Made by a program: the position numbers and the translations under genes
Notes under the pieces: model-generated
What the model saw: only the letters and a program-made list of their open reading frames with translations
Told to the model about the DNA's origin: nothing
The model's database searches: none
From: Burkholderia pyrrocinia
GTDB lineage: Bacteria; Pseudomonadota; Gammaproteobacteria; Burkholderiales; Burkholderiaceae
NCBI RefSeq assembly: GCF_018417535.1
Contig: NZ_CP070978.1
Coordinates: forward strand, 3,038,001-3,102,000
Direction: 5' to 3'
DNA length: 64,000 bases
Shown: piece by piece, positions 1 to 9,061 of the stretch
Numbering within the stretch: the stretch's first letter is position 1
Layout: the number at the start of each line of letters is the position of its first letter

Positions 1-104
1 AGCCCGTCGGCGACAAGAGCGAAGTGAAGCTGACCGGCGAATTCGAGCGCAAATGGTCGGGCAAGGTGAAGGTCGATGCCGACCACGTCGAAGTGCTGCA
101 CTGA
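1..104 (+). CDS. 3' end of an unidentified protein (partial)
   Basis: An open frame enters from the left edge (complete codons from base 3) and stops with TGA at 102-104. It encodes 33 visible residues ending VKVDADHVEVLH. The fragment is polar and charged with alternating hydrophobics, consistent with a beta strand at the end of a domain. It is too short to assign a family. It runs in the same direction as the MurR/RpiR regulator that follows after 55 nt. Confidence 0.6.
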   Translation, partial: PVGDKSEVKLTGEFERKWSGKVKVDADHVEVLH

Positions 105-159
105 CCGGTGCGCGCGGGGCCGGTGATACCATGAACGACCGGTTCCCGTTCCCACCAAG

Positions 160-1020
160 ATGGCCGCCAATTTCGACGAACTCGCGTCCCGGATCCGGGC
201 GCAATTTTCCGAGCTGAGCCCGCAATTCCAGGCGGGCGCCGCATTCCTGCTCGATCATCCCGACGAAGTCGCCACTTCGTCGATGCGCAAGGTCGCGCAG
301 CGCGCGCAGGTGCAGCCTGCATCGCTCGTGCGGCTCGCGCAGCAATTCGGTTTCCCCGGCTGGAACGAGCTGCGCGACCTGTGCGTCGCGCGCGTTCGCA
401 CGCGCCCCGAGCCGCTTACGCAGCGCGCGCGCTCGCTCGTGCGGCCCGACGCGAAGGCGTCGCTCGCGCACGATCTGCTCGCCGCGCAGCAACACAACCT
501 GTCGACCACCGCCGCGCAGAACGAGCACGCGCTCGCGGACGCGGCCAGGCTGATCCGCAAGGCGTCGCACGTGCATGTCGCGGGGTTCCGCTCGTGCTAT
601 CCGGTCGCGTTCGGGTTCGTGTACGGCTACCGGCTGTTTCGTCCGACCGTGTCGCTGCTCAACGGCGTTGCCGGTTCGCTCGAAATGGAGCTGCGGACGA
701 TCGCGAAGCAGAGCGTGACCGTGGTCATCAGCTTCGCGCCGTATTCGGCGGAAGCGACGCGCGTCGCGCAGGCCGCGAAGGCGCAGGGCAGCCGGATCGT
801 CGCGATCACCGACAGTGCGGTGTCGCCGATCGCGCTGCATGCGGACGCACAGCTGATCTTCACGCACGACAGCCCGTCGTTCTTTCCGTCGCTGGTGGCC
901 GCACATGCGATGGCCGAGGCGCTGGTCGCGCAGTTGCTCGCGCTCGAAGGCAGCGATGCGATCGCGGCGCTCGAGCGCACCGAAGCGGAGCTGCACGCGA
1001 AGGGCGCTTACGTCGTCTGA
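160..1020 (+). CDS. MurR/RpiR family transcriptional regulator
   Basis: A 286-residue protein with the MurR/RpiR two-domain layout. The N-terminal helix-turn-helix domain (about residues 1-80) contains RKVAQRAQVQPASLVRLAQ, a typical recognition-helix region. The C-terminal SIS sugar-phosphate-binding domain (about 125-260) contains ASHVHVAGFRSCYPVAFG and the later VVISFAPYSAEATRVAQAAK. Family members sense phosphosugars or related metabolites and control catabolic genes. The ATG at 160 gives the full HTH domain, but the Shine-Dalgarno sequence is weak. The target cannot be named. The downstream acetyltransferase is 55 nt away and may be co-transcribed. Confidence 0.88.
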   Translation: MAANFDELASRIRAQFSELSPQFQAGAAFLLDHPDEVATSSMRKVAQRAQVQPASLVRLAQQFGFPGWNELRDLCVARVRTRPEPLTQRARSLVRPDAKASLAHDLLAAQQHNLSTTAAQNEHALADAARLIRKASHVHVAGFRSCYPVAFGFVYGYRLFRPTVSLLNGVAGSLEMELRTIAKQSVTVVISFAPYSAEATRVAQAAKAQGSRIVAITDSAVSPIALHADAQLIFTHDSPSFFPSLVAAHAMAEALVAQLLALEGSDAIAALERTEAELHAKGAYVV

Positions 1021-1075
1021 TGCGGCACGTGCGACTGCGGCCGTCCCTCATTCACGATTCAACCCGACGCAACCG

Positions 1076-1501
1076 ATGACGTTCACTTACGAGGTGACCG
1101 ACGCGGGCGACGCGAACGTGCGCAAGCAGATCGTCGCGCCGCTCGTCCGATTCAACGAAAGCCCGGCCGGCCCGAACGACTTTCGTCCGCTGGCCGTGCT
1201 CGTGACCGATGCGCAAGGCGCGGTGGTCGGCGGCTTGTGGGGCGGGACGGCGTTCGGCTGGCTGCACGTCGACCTGCTCGTGGTACCCGAGGAAGCGCGC
1301 GGCCAGGGCACCGGCACGCGCATCATGGATCTGGCCGAAGCGGAGGCCGTCGCGCGCGGCTGCCGCAGCGCATGGCTCGACACGTTCGACTTCCAGGCGC
1401 GGCCCTTCTACGAGAAACGCGGCCATGTCCGCTTCGGCGAGCGGCCGGATTATCCGGTCGGGCACACGCGGATTTTCCTGACGAAGAAGCTCGCGGGTTG
1501 A
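1076..1501 (+). CDS. GNAT family N-acetyltransferase
   Basis: A 141-residue single-domain GNAT enzyme. The acetyl-CoA pyrophosphate-binding loop is visible as VPEEARGQGTGTRIMDLAE (about residues 69-87, the R/QxxGxG motif), and FYEKRGHVRFGE near residue 112 is the usual C-terminal motif B. The ATG at 1076 is chosen because the fold begins there; the frame is open further upstream but overlaps the preceding gene. The substrate is unknown; small GNATs of this type acetylate amines or protein N-termini. Confidence 0.85.
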   Translation: MTFTYEVTDAGDANVRKQIVAPLVRFNESPAGPNDFRPLAVLVTDAQGAVVGGLWGGTAFGWLHVDLLVVPEEARGQGTGTRIMDLAEAEAVARGCRSAWLDTFDFQARPFYEKRGHVRFGERPDYPVGHTRIFLTKKLAG

Positions 1502-1701
1502 GCGGCGGTGCCGCATGCAGGCACCGCGCGGCACGGTTGACGATGCCACCGGCTGTCGCCTAGCATACCGGTCAGCGATGCAGGTCGCTTCCGGGTCCGC
1601 GGAAAGGGTTGAACCCACCTGTCGCAGCAAATCCAGTCTTCCCTCTGTCCTTTGTGCTGGCGGTATTGCGGACCTTCGGCCATTACTGCACAAGGATCCG
1701 C

Positions 1702-3369
1702 ATGAACAAGCTGCCTCCCAAGGCCAATCCCGATCATCTGAAAAAGCAGGCCAAGGCATTGTTGCGCCTGTACCGGCAGGGCGACGCGCAGGCTGTCGCG
1801 CGCTTTGTCCGGTTTCTTCCCGCCGCCGCAAACCGCACGCACGACGAAGCGATCGCGCTCGGGCTGCACCTGCACGACGCGCAGTCGTGCATTGCGCGCG
1901 AGTACGGCTTCGCGTCGTGGGCCGATCTCGGCGTGTTCGTCGAAACGCAGGCGCTCGCGCGGCAACAGCGGTCGCTGCTGATCCGGCGCTGGCTCGGCCT
2001 CGCATACGGCGGCGACGTGACTGGCAGTTTCGACACGGCCCGGCCGCGTGTCGCCGCGCAACTGCTGCGCGACCAGCCCGATCTTGTTTCGGAAGATCTG
2101 ACCATCGCGTGCGCGGCGGGCGATCTCGACGCCGTGAAGGCTGCCCTGGCCGCCGATCCCGGATGGATCGCGCGCGCCGGCGGCGCGCTGAACCTGCCGC
2201 CGCTCGTCGCCGTCACGCATTCGCGGCTCGGGCAGCTGCCCGAGTTTGCCGTGAGGCTGCGCGCCTGCGCGCGCCATCTGCTCGATGCCGGCGCCGATCC
2301 GAACCAGCGGATCGGCAACCGGTTTCCGCCGGCCTCGCTCGCCGCGCCCGACGAGTCGGGCCCGCTGTCGGCGCTGTACGGTGCCGCCGGCGTCAATCGC
2401 GATCCGGTCCTCACGGCCATGCTGCTGGAAGCCGGCGCCGACCCGAACGACGGCGAATCGCTGTATCACTCGCTGGAGAACCCGGCGTGCACGCGCCTGC
2501 TGCTCGAACACGGCGCGCGGGTGGGCGGGACGAATGCGTTGCGGCGGGCGCTCGACATGCGCGACGCGGCCGCGCTCGAATTGCTGCTCGCGCATGGCGG
2601 CGACCCGAACGAACCGGCCGGAGAGGGGCCGACGAACAGGTGGGGCGCGCCGTTGTTGCGGGCGATTGCCGTGCGCTGCTCGGCGAGCCATGTCGCCGCG
2701 CTGCTGGCGGCCGGCGCCGATCCCGGCGCGCGGACGGTAGCGGGCGTCAGTGCGTACCGGCTGGCCATGCAGACCGGGTTGTCCGATGTCGCGGCGTTGT
2801 TGCGCGCGGCCGGCGCGGAAGAGGCGCTCGGCGCGGCAGACGCGTTCGTGGCGGCCTGCGCGCGTGCCGATGCCGACGACGCACGGCGCATCCAGGCGCG
2901 GCATCCCGACTTGCCCGGTGCGTTGCCCGAGGACCGGTTGCGGCTGTTGCCGGACGCCGCCGCCTGGGGCTCGGGCGACGCGGTGAAGGTCATGGTCGAA
3001 CTGGGCTGGCCGGTGGCCGCGCGCGGCGGCGACTGGGACGCGAGCGCGCTGAACCACGCGGTGTTCCGCGGCGATGCCGATCTGCTGACGTTCCTGCTCG
3101 CGCACGGCGCAAGCTGGCGCGAGACGCACGGGTTCGGGAGCGACGCGCTCGGCACGTTGTCGTGGGCGTCCGTCAACGAACCGGAAGGCGTCGGCCATCC
3201 CGACTGGGAAGCCTGCGCACGCGTGCTGATCGCGCACGGCGTGCCGCAAGCGGTGCGCGACCCGTCGAATCCGGACCGCGTGCTGATCGGCGGTCGCGCG
3301 ATGCAGTTCTCCGAGGCCGTCGCCGACGCGTTGCTCGGCATCGACGGCGGGCAGTTCGCATCGACGTGA
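1702..3369 (+). CDS. Ankyrin repeat protein
   Basis: A 555-residue protein built mostly of ankyrin repeats. Several copies of the consensus are visible, for example LLEAGADPNDGESLYHSLEN, LLAHGGDPNEP and LLAAGADPGARTVAG. Ankyrin arrays mediate protein-protein contacts; the partner is unknown. There is no signal peptide or membrane segment, so it is probably cytoplasmic. The ATG at 1702 is preferred over an in-frame TTG at 1609 because AAGGA lies just upstream and the N-terminus MNKLPPKANPDHLKKQAK is the natural start of the globular region. The N-terminal 120 residues are helical and not obviously ankyrin. Confidence 0.85.
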   Translation: MNKLPPKANPDHLKKQAKALLRLYRQGDAQAVARFVRFLPAAANRTHDEAIALGLHLHDAQSCIAREYGFASWADLGVFVETQALARQQRSLLIRRWLGLAYGGDVTGSFDTARPRVAAQLLRDQPDLVSEDLTIACAAGDLDAVKAALAADPGWIARAGGALNLPPLVAVTHSRLGQLPEFAVRLRACARHLLDAGADPNQRIGNRFPPASLAAPDESGPLSALYGAAGVNRDPVLTAMLLEAGADPNDGESLYHSLENPACTRLLLEHGARVGGTNALRRALDMRDAAALELLLAHGGDPNEPAGEGPTNRWGAPLLRAIAVRCSASHVAALLAAGADPGARTVAGVSAYRLAMQTGLSDVAALLRAAGAEEALGAADAFVAACARADADDARRIQARHPDLPGALPEDRLRLLPDAAAWGSGDAVKVMVELGWPVAARGGDWDASALNHAVFRGDADLLTFLLAHGASWRETHGFGSDALGTLSWASVNEPEGVGHPDWEACARVLIAHGVPQAVRDPSNPDRVLIGGRAMQFSEAVADALLGIDGGQFAST

Positions 3370-3532
3370 ACGAAGGCGGGCGGACAGCGGGCGGCGGTGC
3401 CTGCCCGCTCGCTGCCGGCCGCCGGCGCGCCTTCGACTTTTTCCTGTCGCGCGGCGACATTTCGGCCATCGCTGAAACGTCGCGCGCACGACCGGCGTAA
3501 GCTCACCCGTCAACACCTTCCGGGAGTCCGCG

Positions 3533-4393
3533 ATGACCCGCTTCGACCTGCAAGCCCGCCACGCCGAAGTTTTCCGCATGCTGCACACGCGCCCCGGCGC
3601 CTTCATCATCCCGAACCCGTGGGACGCCGGCACCGCCCGCCTGCTCGCGATGGCCGGTTTCGAGGCGCTCGCCACCACGAGTGCCGGCTACGCATTCTCG
3701 AAAGGGCAGCCCGACAACGCGATCGACCGCGACGCGATGCTCGATCACATCGCCGATCTCGTTGCCGCGGGCGGCCTGCCGGTGAGCGCCGATCTCGAGA
3801 ACGGTTTCGGCGACGCGCCCGACACGGTGGCCGAAACGATCCGGCTGGCGGCCGAGGCCGGCGCGGTCGGCGGCTCGATCGAGGATGCGACGGGCCGCGC
3901 CGATGCGCCGATCTACGCGCATGACGCGGCGGTCGAGCGCATCGCGGCGGCGGTCGACGCGGCGCGCGCGCTGCCGTTTCCGTTCACGCTGACCGCGCGC
4001 TGCGAAAACTACCTGCACGGCCGTCGCGACCTCGCCGACACGATCGCGCGGCTCGTTGCCTATCGCGACGCGGGCGCCGACGTGCTGTATGCGCCGGGCA
4101 TCACCGACGCCGACGAGATTGCCGCGGTGACGCGGGCGGTCGGCGCGCCCGTGAACGTCGTGATGGGGTTGCAGGGCGGGTTGCTGAGCCTCGACGAGTT
4201 GGCGGCGCTCGGCGTGAAGCGCGTCAGCGTCGGCGGCGCGCTGGCGCGGGCCGCGCTCGGCGCGTTCCTGCGCGCCGCGACGGAGATGGCGCGCGACGGC
4301 ACGTTTACTTTTTCGCAAGCGGCCGTGCCGGGGCGCGATATCAATCGCTGGTTTGCGTCGCCCGATAATTCACCGGTTTCATTCGGGGAATGA
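3533..4393 (+). CDS. Isocitrate lyase/PEP mutase family protein
   Basis: A 286-residue TIM-barrel protein of the isocitrate lyase/phosphoenolpyruvate mutase superfamily. These enzymes cleave or form C-C or C-P bonds next to a 2-oxo acid (for example 2-methylisocitrate lyase or oxaloacetate decarboxylase). Visible markers are the N-terminal PNPWDAGTARLLAMAGFEA and GLPVSADLENGFGD with the metal-binding acidic cluster, GGSIEDATG, and DVLYAPGITDADEI. It lacks the KKCGH loop of true isocitrate lyase, so the reaction is uncertain. GGGAG just upstream of the ATG at 3533 supports the start. Confidence 0.85.
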   Translation: MTRFDLQARHAEVFRMLHTRPGAFIIPNPWDAGTARLLAMAGFEALATTSAGYAFSKGQPDNAIDRDAMLDHIADLVAAGGLPVSADLENGFGDAPDTVAETIRLAAEAGAVGGSIEDATGRADAPIYAHDAAVERIAAAVDAARALPFPFTLTARCENYLHGRRDLADTIARLVAYRDAGADVLYAPGITDADEIAAVTRAVGAPVNVVMGLQGGLLSLDELAALGVKRVSVGGALARAALGAFLRAATEMARDGTFTFSQAAVPGRDINRWFASPDNSPVSFGE

Positions 4394-4739
4394 TCACAAA
4401 TAAAACGTGGGATCGTTTCCAGTCGAAGCATTGATTGACAATAATCAACCGATTCCGCGTCGGGTTTAAACGCCGATGACGACGCGAAAACCATCGTTTA
4501 TTCTCCGCATTCCGCCGGCTCGACCGGATTCGGCGCGCAGGCCGCGCCGAATCTGGCGGTCAGCCTTCCACGGCGCGCGCCGATACCGCGCATTGTTGCA
4601 TTTTTTCTAATCAGCGAATTTTCGTGCGCGGGAGTTGCTGGTTATTTTTTTGATTGTTAATCTGCGACATATTCAAATGCCCGGTTGTGCGGGCCGCCGG
4701 GAATATCAATATATTCAATATATAAAAACCGAGAGAGCG
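4394..4739. other. AT-rich intergenic region with inverted repeats
   Basis: This 346-base stretch has no convincing gene and is much more AT-rich than its surroundings. It contains an inverted repeat TTGATT/AATCAA (4431-4436 and 4443-4448), a second one GAATAT/ATATTC (4701-4706 and 4711-4716), and an AT run ending at about 4727, directly before the next start codon. The region probably carries promoter and regulator sites for the DUF2158 gene. AT-rich leaders of this kind are also typical H-NS-like silencing targets. The role is inference. Confidence 0.45.
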
Positions 4740-5006
4740 ATGACGATCCGAGAAAATCAGCGTGTCAGGTTTCGCGTCGGCGATGTCGTGACGCTGAAAA
4801 CGGGCGGGCCGCGCATGACCGTTACCTATGCCGGGCCGGTCGTGTTCGACGACGGCGACTGGCTGATCTGCCAGTGGTTCGACGAACACGGCGAGTTCCG
4901 GCAGGAAATGTTCCATCACGACACGGTGGTGCCCGAGCCGCGCGCGATTTCGGCCGGGCGTGTCCGGATGCGCATGCAGTCGCACCGCTACCGGTCGGCT
5001 GCCTGA
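4740..5006 (+). CDS. DUF2158 (YodC-like) small protein
   Basis: An 88-residue protein matching the YodC/DUF2158 pattern: a short beta barrel with VGDVVTLKTGGPRMTV near the N-terminus and DWLICQWFDEHGEFRQEMF in the middle. The family function is unknown. The ATG at 4740 is chosen because the purine-rich GAGAGAG lies just upstream; the frame extends to 4635 but only through the AT-rich leader. The leader suggests tight regulation. The protein has a basic C-terminal tail. Confidence 0.75.
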   Translation: MTIRENQRVRFRVGDVVTLKTGGPRMTVTYAGPVVFDDGDWLICQWFDEHGEFRQEMFHHDTVVPEPRAISAGRVRMRMQSHRYRSAA

Positions 5007-5117
5007 CACCCGCCTGTCGTTGCGATGCGTGCAAGACGTGCAATACGCAGCGCCCGCGCGACGACATTTCACGCGAGCCCGAAACATGCGGCGGCGCACT
5101 GCGCCGATACTGCTCGC

Positions 5118-6302
5118 ATGAACCCGAACCCGACCGATCCCATCGCCGCGGTGACGCACCGCGATCCCTATCCCTACTATGCGGCGCTCGTCGACGGGCC
5201 GCCGCTCGCGTTCGACGCCACGCTCGGCCTGTGGGTCGCGAGCCGCGCGGCGGCCGTGACGGCCGTGACGGCCGTGCTCGGCCATCCGGCCTGCCGCGTG
5301 CGCCCGCTGGATGCGCCGGTGCCGCCCGCGTTGCGCGGCACGACGGCCGGCGCGCTGTTCGGCGAGCTGGTGCGCATGAACGACGGCGCGTTGCGGCACG
5401 ACGTGCCGAAACAGGCGCTGCGCACGGCGTTTGCGCCGGTCGACACGGGCGCGTTGCGTGACCGCGCCGCGCAGCTTGCCGAGCGGCGGTTGCCGGCGCC
5501 GGGAGACGCCGACGCGCTGAATGCGTGGTGCATGACGGTGCCCGTCTGCGCGGTCGCCGATCTGCTCGGCTTCGACGAGACGCAGCTCGACGACATCGCG
5601 GCGCGCGTCGTCGACTTCGTCGCCGCGCTGTCGCCGCTGTCGGACACCGCGGCGCTGGCCCGCGCGAGCGACGGCGCGCGGCAACTGCTCGACCGGATGA
5701 CCGAGCGCGTCGCGCAGACGCACGCGCACGACGGCACGCTCGTCGCCGCGGTGCAGCAGGCGGCCCGTGCGTCGGGCTGGCACGCGAGCGGCGCGCTGGT
5801 CGCGAATCTCGTCGGGTTGCTGTCGCAGACCTGCGAGGCGACGGCCGCGTGGCTCGGCAACACGCTGGTGGCGTGGAACGGGGAAGCGGAGGCCGCGCGC
5901 GTCGCGCCGGACGCCGCCGCGCTCGACGCCTTCGTTGCCGAAGTCGGGCGCTTCGATTCGCCGGTGCAGAACACGCGCCGCTTCGTCGCGTCGCGCACGA
6001 CGATCGACGGCGTGAGCGTCGAAGCCGGCGACGCGATCCTCGTCGTGCTCGCCGCGGCGAATCGCGACCCGGCCGTGCACCGCGACCCGCACCGGTTGAT
6101 GCCCGGCCGCGCCGCCGGACCGAATTTCGGTTTCGGCACGGGGCCGCATGGGTGCCCGGGCGAGCGGATCGCGCGGGCGGTGACGGCGGGGGCGTTCTCG
6201 GCGTGGTTGCGCGCGGGCGGATGGCCGCCGCGCGACGGGCTGACGTGGAATTACCGTGCGTCGACCAACGTCAGGATGCCGACGTTCGACGCGGCGCGGT
6301 GA
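5118..6302 (+). CDS. Cytochrome P450
   Basis: A 394-residue soluble bacterial P450 monooxygenase. The heme-ligand loop FGFGTGPHGCPGERIA places the axial cysteine at about residue 346. The K-helix ExxR pair is in EVGRFDSPVQNTRRF, and the I-helix is in the region of SQTCEATAAWLG, which replaces the usual A-G-x-D/E-T. No ferredoxin or ferredoxin reductase gene is adjacent, so electron partners must come from elsewhere. The N-terminus has a short in-frame repeat (AVTAVTAVL) from three copies of a 9-base unit near 5255. The substrate cannot be predicted. It lies 111 nt after DUF2158 in the same direction. Confidence 0.9.
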   Translation: MNPNPTDPIAAVTHRDPYPYYAALVDGPPLAFDATLGLWVASRAAAVTAVTAVLGHPACRVRPLDAPVPPALRGTTAGALFGELVRMNDGALRHDVPKQALRTAFAPVDTGALRDRAAQLAERRLPAPGDADALNAWCMTVPVCAVADLLGFDETQLDDIAARVVDFVAALSPLSDTAALARASDGARQLLDRMTERVAQTHAHDGTLVAAVQQAARASGWHASGALVANLVGLLSQTCEATAAWLGNTLVAWNGEAEAARVAPDAAALDAFVAEVGRFDSPVQNTRRFVASRTTIDGVSVEAGDAILVVLAAANRDPAVHRDPHRLMPGRAAGPNFGFGTGPHGCPGERIARAVTAGAFSAWLRAGGWPPRDGLTWNYRASTNVRMPTFDAAR

Positions 6303-6317
6303 AGGGGAAAGAGGGAC

Positions 6318-6644
6318 TTAACGGCAGCCTTGCTTCTCCGCCCATTGCTCCTGGGCGGCGACGCGGCGCTGCACGCGTTCGACGAGGCCGGTCGAGAAGG
6401 TCCGCATGCTGATGCCGCGGCGCTTCGCAAGGATCGTCTGCGCGACATCGGTGCGCGGGTTCGGCTGGCACGCCCAGTACAGCGTCATCAGCCAGCCGAT
6501 GCCGGTCCACCCGAACAGCGCGTTGAACATCGCGATCGTCAGCTTGTCGTGCCGGCCGCGCCGGTCGGCAATGACGGCCGGCAGGAAATAGAGCGCGATC
6601 GCGACGACCGAACCGGCCACTTGAATCAGGACTGCATCATTCAT
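6318..6644 (-). CDS. Superinfection immunity family membrane protein
   Basis: A 108-residue small membrane protein with two hydrophobic segments (about residues 5-27 and 37-60). The motif FNALFGWTGIGWLMTLYWAC is characteristic of the superinfection-immunity (T4 Imm-like) family, in which the phage member blocks DNA entry of related phages. Chromosomal copies are common and their role is not established. The ATG at 6644 is used; an upstream in-frame start at 6668 adds only eight residues. No other phage gene is nearby. It converges on the P450 gene, leaving 15 bases between stop codons. Confidence 0.75.
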   Translation of the reverse strand: MNDAVLIQVAGSVVAIALYFLPAVIADRRGRHDKLTIAMFNALFGWTGIGWLMTLYWACQPNPRTDVAQTILAKRRGISMRTFSTGLVERVQRRVAAQEQWAEKQGCR

Positions 6645-6734
6645 GGTGCTGCTCCGTCCGAACTGCAATGTGGCCGATTGTCGCGCTTTTTCCGTTCGTG
6701 TGCCGGCAATTGATTGTTGCGTTTTTAATGACGA

Positions 6735-7154
6735 TCAGCGGGCCTCGGCGGCCACCGGCTGCACATCGTTGCTCAGTGCGAAACCTTCGTCGAGCCAGCC
6801 CGTCACGCCGCCGATCATCAGCTTGACGGGGCGGCCGAGGCGCGCGAGTTCGATCGCCGCGCGCGCGGCGCCGTTGCAGTGCGGGCCCGCGCAGTAGACG
6901 ACGAACAGCGTGTCGGCCGGGTAGCCGGCGAGCTTGCCCGCGACGATCTTGCGACGCGGCAGGTTGCGCGCGCCGGGCACGTGGCCGGCGGCGAACTGGT
7001 CGGGGCCGCGCACGTCGAGCAGCACGAAATCCGGTGCGCCGGACGCGAGCGCGTCATGCACGTCCCAGCAATCGGTCTCGAATCGCAGCGATGCCGCGAA
7101 ATGCGCGAGGGCGGCGGGGCTGTCGGCGGCGGACACGTCGGTGACGAAGGACAT
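6735..7154 (-). CDS. Rhodanese-like domain protein
   Basis: A 139-residue single rhodanese domain. The substrate-cleft motif DFVLLDVRGPDQFAAGHVPG (CH2A/B type) and the active-site loop VVYCAGPHCNGAARA are visible; the first cysteine of the loop is the expected persulfide carrier. Such proteins transfer sulfane sulfur or sense reactive sulfur. AGGAG sits upstream of the ATG at 7154. It is divergent from the FtrA-like regulator at 7269, with a 114-bp shared promoter region, so the regulator likely controls it. Confidence 0.88.
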   Translation of the reverse strand: MSFVTDVSAADSPAALAHFAASLRFETDCWDVHDALASGAPDFVLLDVRGPDQFAAGHVPGARNLPRRKIVAGKLAGYPADTLFVVYCAGPHCNGAARAAIELARLGRPVKLMIGGVTGWLDEGFALSNDVQPVAAEAR

Positions 7155-7268
7155 GGGCAGGCTCTCCTGGATGAACGGGCGCGGAATGCGCCGGGATGGA
7201 GGCCAGTATCGCGGTTCGGCGCGTTTCGCGGCAGTGGCGCGATCGACAAGTTCCGGTAACATTACGCC

Positions 7269-8231
7269 ATGCACAATCATCTCGTCGTCGCGCTCGCCTA
7301 CGATCGCCTCTGCACGTTCGAATTCGGCTGCGTGGTCGAACTGTTCGCACTCGAACGCCCCGAACTCGGGGTCGACTGGTATCGCTTCGCGGTATGCGCG
7401 AGCGAGCCGGGGCCCGTGCGCGCGGCGGGCGGCATCACGGTCGCCGCGCCGTACCGGCTCGCGACGCTCGATCGCGCGGACACCATCGTGATTCCCGGCT
7501 GGCGCGATCCGGACGAACGGCCGCCCGAGCCGCTGCTGAAGAAGCTGCGGGCCGCGCATCGGCGCGGCGCGCGGCTCTGTTCGATCTGTTCGGGCGTGTT
7601 CGTGCTGGCGGCGGCCGGCGTGCTCGACGGGCTCACCGTGACGACGCACTGGCGTTACGCGGAGCGCCTGCAGGCACGTTATCCGGCGCTGCGCGTGAAT
7701 CCCGATGCGCTTTACGTCGACGAAGGGCAGATCGTCACGTCGGCCGGTTCGGCGGCGGGGCTCGACATGCTGCTGCATCTCGTGCGCCGCGATCACGGCG
7801 GCGCCATCGCGAACCGTGTCGCGCAACGCCTCGTGCTGCCGCCGCATCGCGACGGCGGGCAGGCGCAGTTCGTGCCGCGCCCGGTCGCGCCGGGCGGCAG
7901 CGACCGGCTCGCGAAGCTGATCGACTGGATGCGTGCGCACGCGGCCGAGCCGCACACGCTCGCGTCGCTCGCCGCGCAGGCCGCGATGAGCACGCGCACG
8001 CTGCAGCGTCAGTTCGCGGACGCGACGGGGATGTCGCCGCTCGCGTGGCTGATCCGCGAGCGTGTGAATGTTGCGAAGGACATCCTCGAAGCGCAACCCG
8101 CGCTGTCGCTCGCGCAGGTCGCGGCGCGTGCGGGGTTCGGTTCGGAGGAATCGCTGCGCCGGCATTTCCGGCGCGTCGCGGCGACGAGCCCGGCCGCGTA
8201 TCGGCGCGGGATGGATCGCGGCGGAAGATAG
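7269..8231 (+). CDS. ftrA: FtrA-like GlxA/AraC family transcriptional regulator
   Basis: A 320-residue regulator with an N-terminal DJ-1/PfpI-like domain (about residues 5-165, with the ARLCSICSGVFVLAAAG nucleophile-elbow region) and a C-terminal AraC/XylS double HTH (about 215-315, including SLAAQAAMSTRTLQRQFADA and RAGFGSEESLRRHFRRV). This architecture, next to a divergent rhodanese gene, matches proteins annotated FtrA. The N-terminal domain probably senses a small molecule but is not expected to be an active amidase. The symbol is given by family resemblance and context. Confidence 0.85.
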   Translation: MHNHLVVALAYDRLCTFEFGCVVELFALERPELGVDWYRFAVCASEPGPVRAAGGITVAAPYRLATLDRADTIVIPGWRDPDERPPEPLLKKLRAAHRRGARLCSICSGVFVLAAAGVLDGLTVTTHWRYAERLQARYPALRVNPDALYVDEGQIVTSAGSAAGLDMLLHLVRRDHGGAIANRVAQRLVLPPHRDGGQAQFVPRPVAPGGSDRLAKLIDWMRAHAAEPHTLASLAAQAAMSTRTLQRQFADATGMSPLAWLIRERVNVAKDILEAQPALSLAQVAARAGFGSEESLRRHFRRVAATSPAAYRRGMDRGGR

Positions 8232-8281
8232 CGGGCGCCGAACGGGGCCGTTCGTGCACGACAACGAAAAGGAAAACCATC

Positions 8282-9013
8282 ATGGGCTTGCTGGGAAAGC
8301 TGTTCGGAAAGAAACCGCGCGACGAAGCGTCGTCGGCATCTCGGGTGCCTTCGACCGGCGATCAGGATGCGCAGGACGAGCAGAACGGCCCCGACATCGC
8401 GCCCGAACTCGCGCCCGCGCTGGCGGCCTACCAGGCCGGCCGGCACGAGGCCGCGATCGCGGGCGCCGCGCCATACGCCGAGCGTCTCGCCGATGCGGCG
8501 CGGCTATGCGCGCTCGCGTATTCGGCGATGCATCGGTATGCCGAAGCATTTCCGCACTGGCTCGCGCTGTTCGAACGGGAGCCGAGCGCGCACAACGCGG
8601 TGCAGCTCGCGACGACGTCGGTGATGTGCGGTGAGGTCAAGCGCGGCGAAGCGTGGATGCAGAAGGCCGCCGAGATCAATCATGAAACGCGCGAGCAGTC
8701 GGATGTCGCCGCACGCGTGAACTTCATCTCCTCGCTGATGCAAAGCGGCCATCTTCACGAGGCGCTGCCGCATATCGCGTGGATGCGCGACGTGTACGGC
8801 CAGGTGCGCATCACCGATTCGACGTTCCTCTACATGCGCGGCATTCCGTTTTTTTCGTCGTTCCTGGAGAAGAGCCTGGAGATCCTGAAGGCTACGCAGC
8901 CGGCCGATGCGATCGCGCCGTGGTACGGTGCGCTCGACGGCAAGCTCGACGAAGCGGGCGAAGCGCAGCTTGCCGCGTGGGTCGGCCAGTTGCCGGGACA
9001 ACCGGCCGCCTGA
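8282..9013 (+). CDS. Tetratricopeptide-like protein
   Basis: A 243-residue protein beginning MGLLGKLFGKKPRDEA, followed by a polar linker and TPR-like helical pairs: LAAYQAGRHEAAIAGAAPYA, AYSAMHRYAEAFPHWLALF and ISSLMQSGHLHEALPHIAW. No signal peptide is seen; the start resembles an amphipathic membrane-touching helix. A purine-rich AAAGGAAAA precedes the ATG at 8282. The function is unknown. It sits between ftrA and a nitronate monooxygenase in the same direction with gaps of about 50 nt, so co-transcription is possible. Confidence 0.75.
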   Translation: MGLLGKLFGKKPRDEASSASRVPSTGDQDAQDEQNGPDIAPELAPALAAYQAGRHEAAIAGAAPYAERLADAARLCALAYSAMHRYAEAFPHWLALFEREPSAHNAVQLATTSVMCGEVKRGEAWMQKAAEINHETREQSDVAARVNFISSLMQSGHLHEALPHIAWMRDVYGQVRITDSTFLYMRGIPFFSSFLEKSLEILKATQPADAIAPWYGALDGKLDEAGEAQLAAWVGQLPGQPAA

Positions 9014-9061
9014 ACGGCCACCGGCGCGTGCGATGACCGCTCATTCCGAAAAAGGACTCCG

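Noticed and set aside
6318..6644. Superinfection-immunity-like protein taken as evidence of a prophage
   Set aside because: No integrase, structural, lysis or other phage gene is nearby, and this family is common as a lone chromosomal gene.
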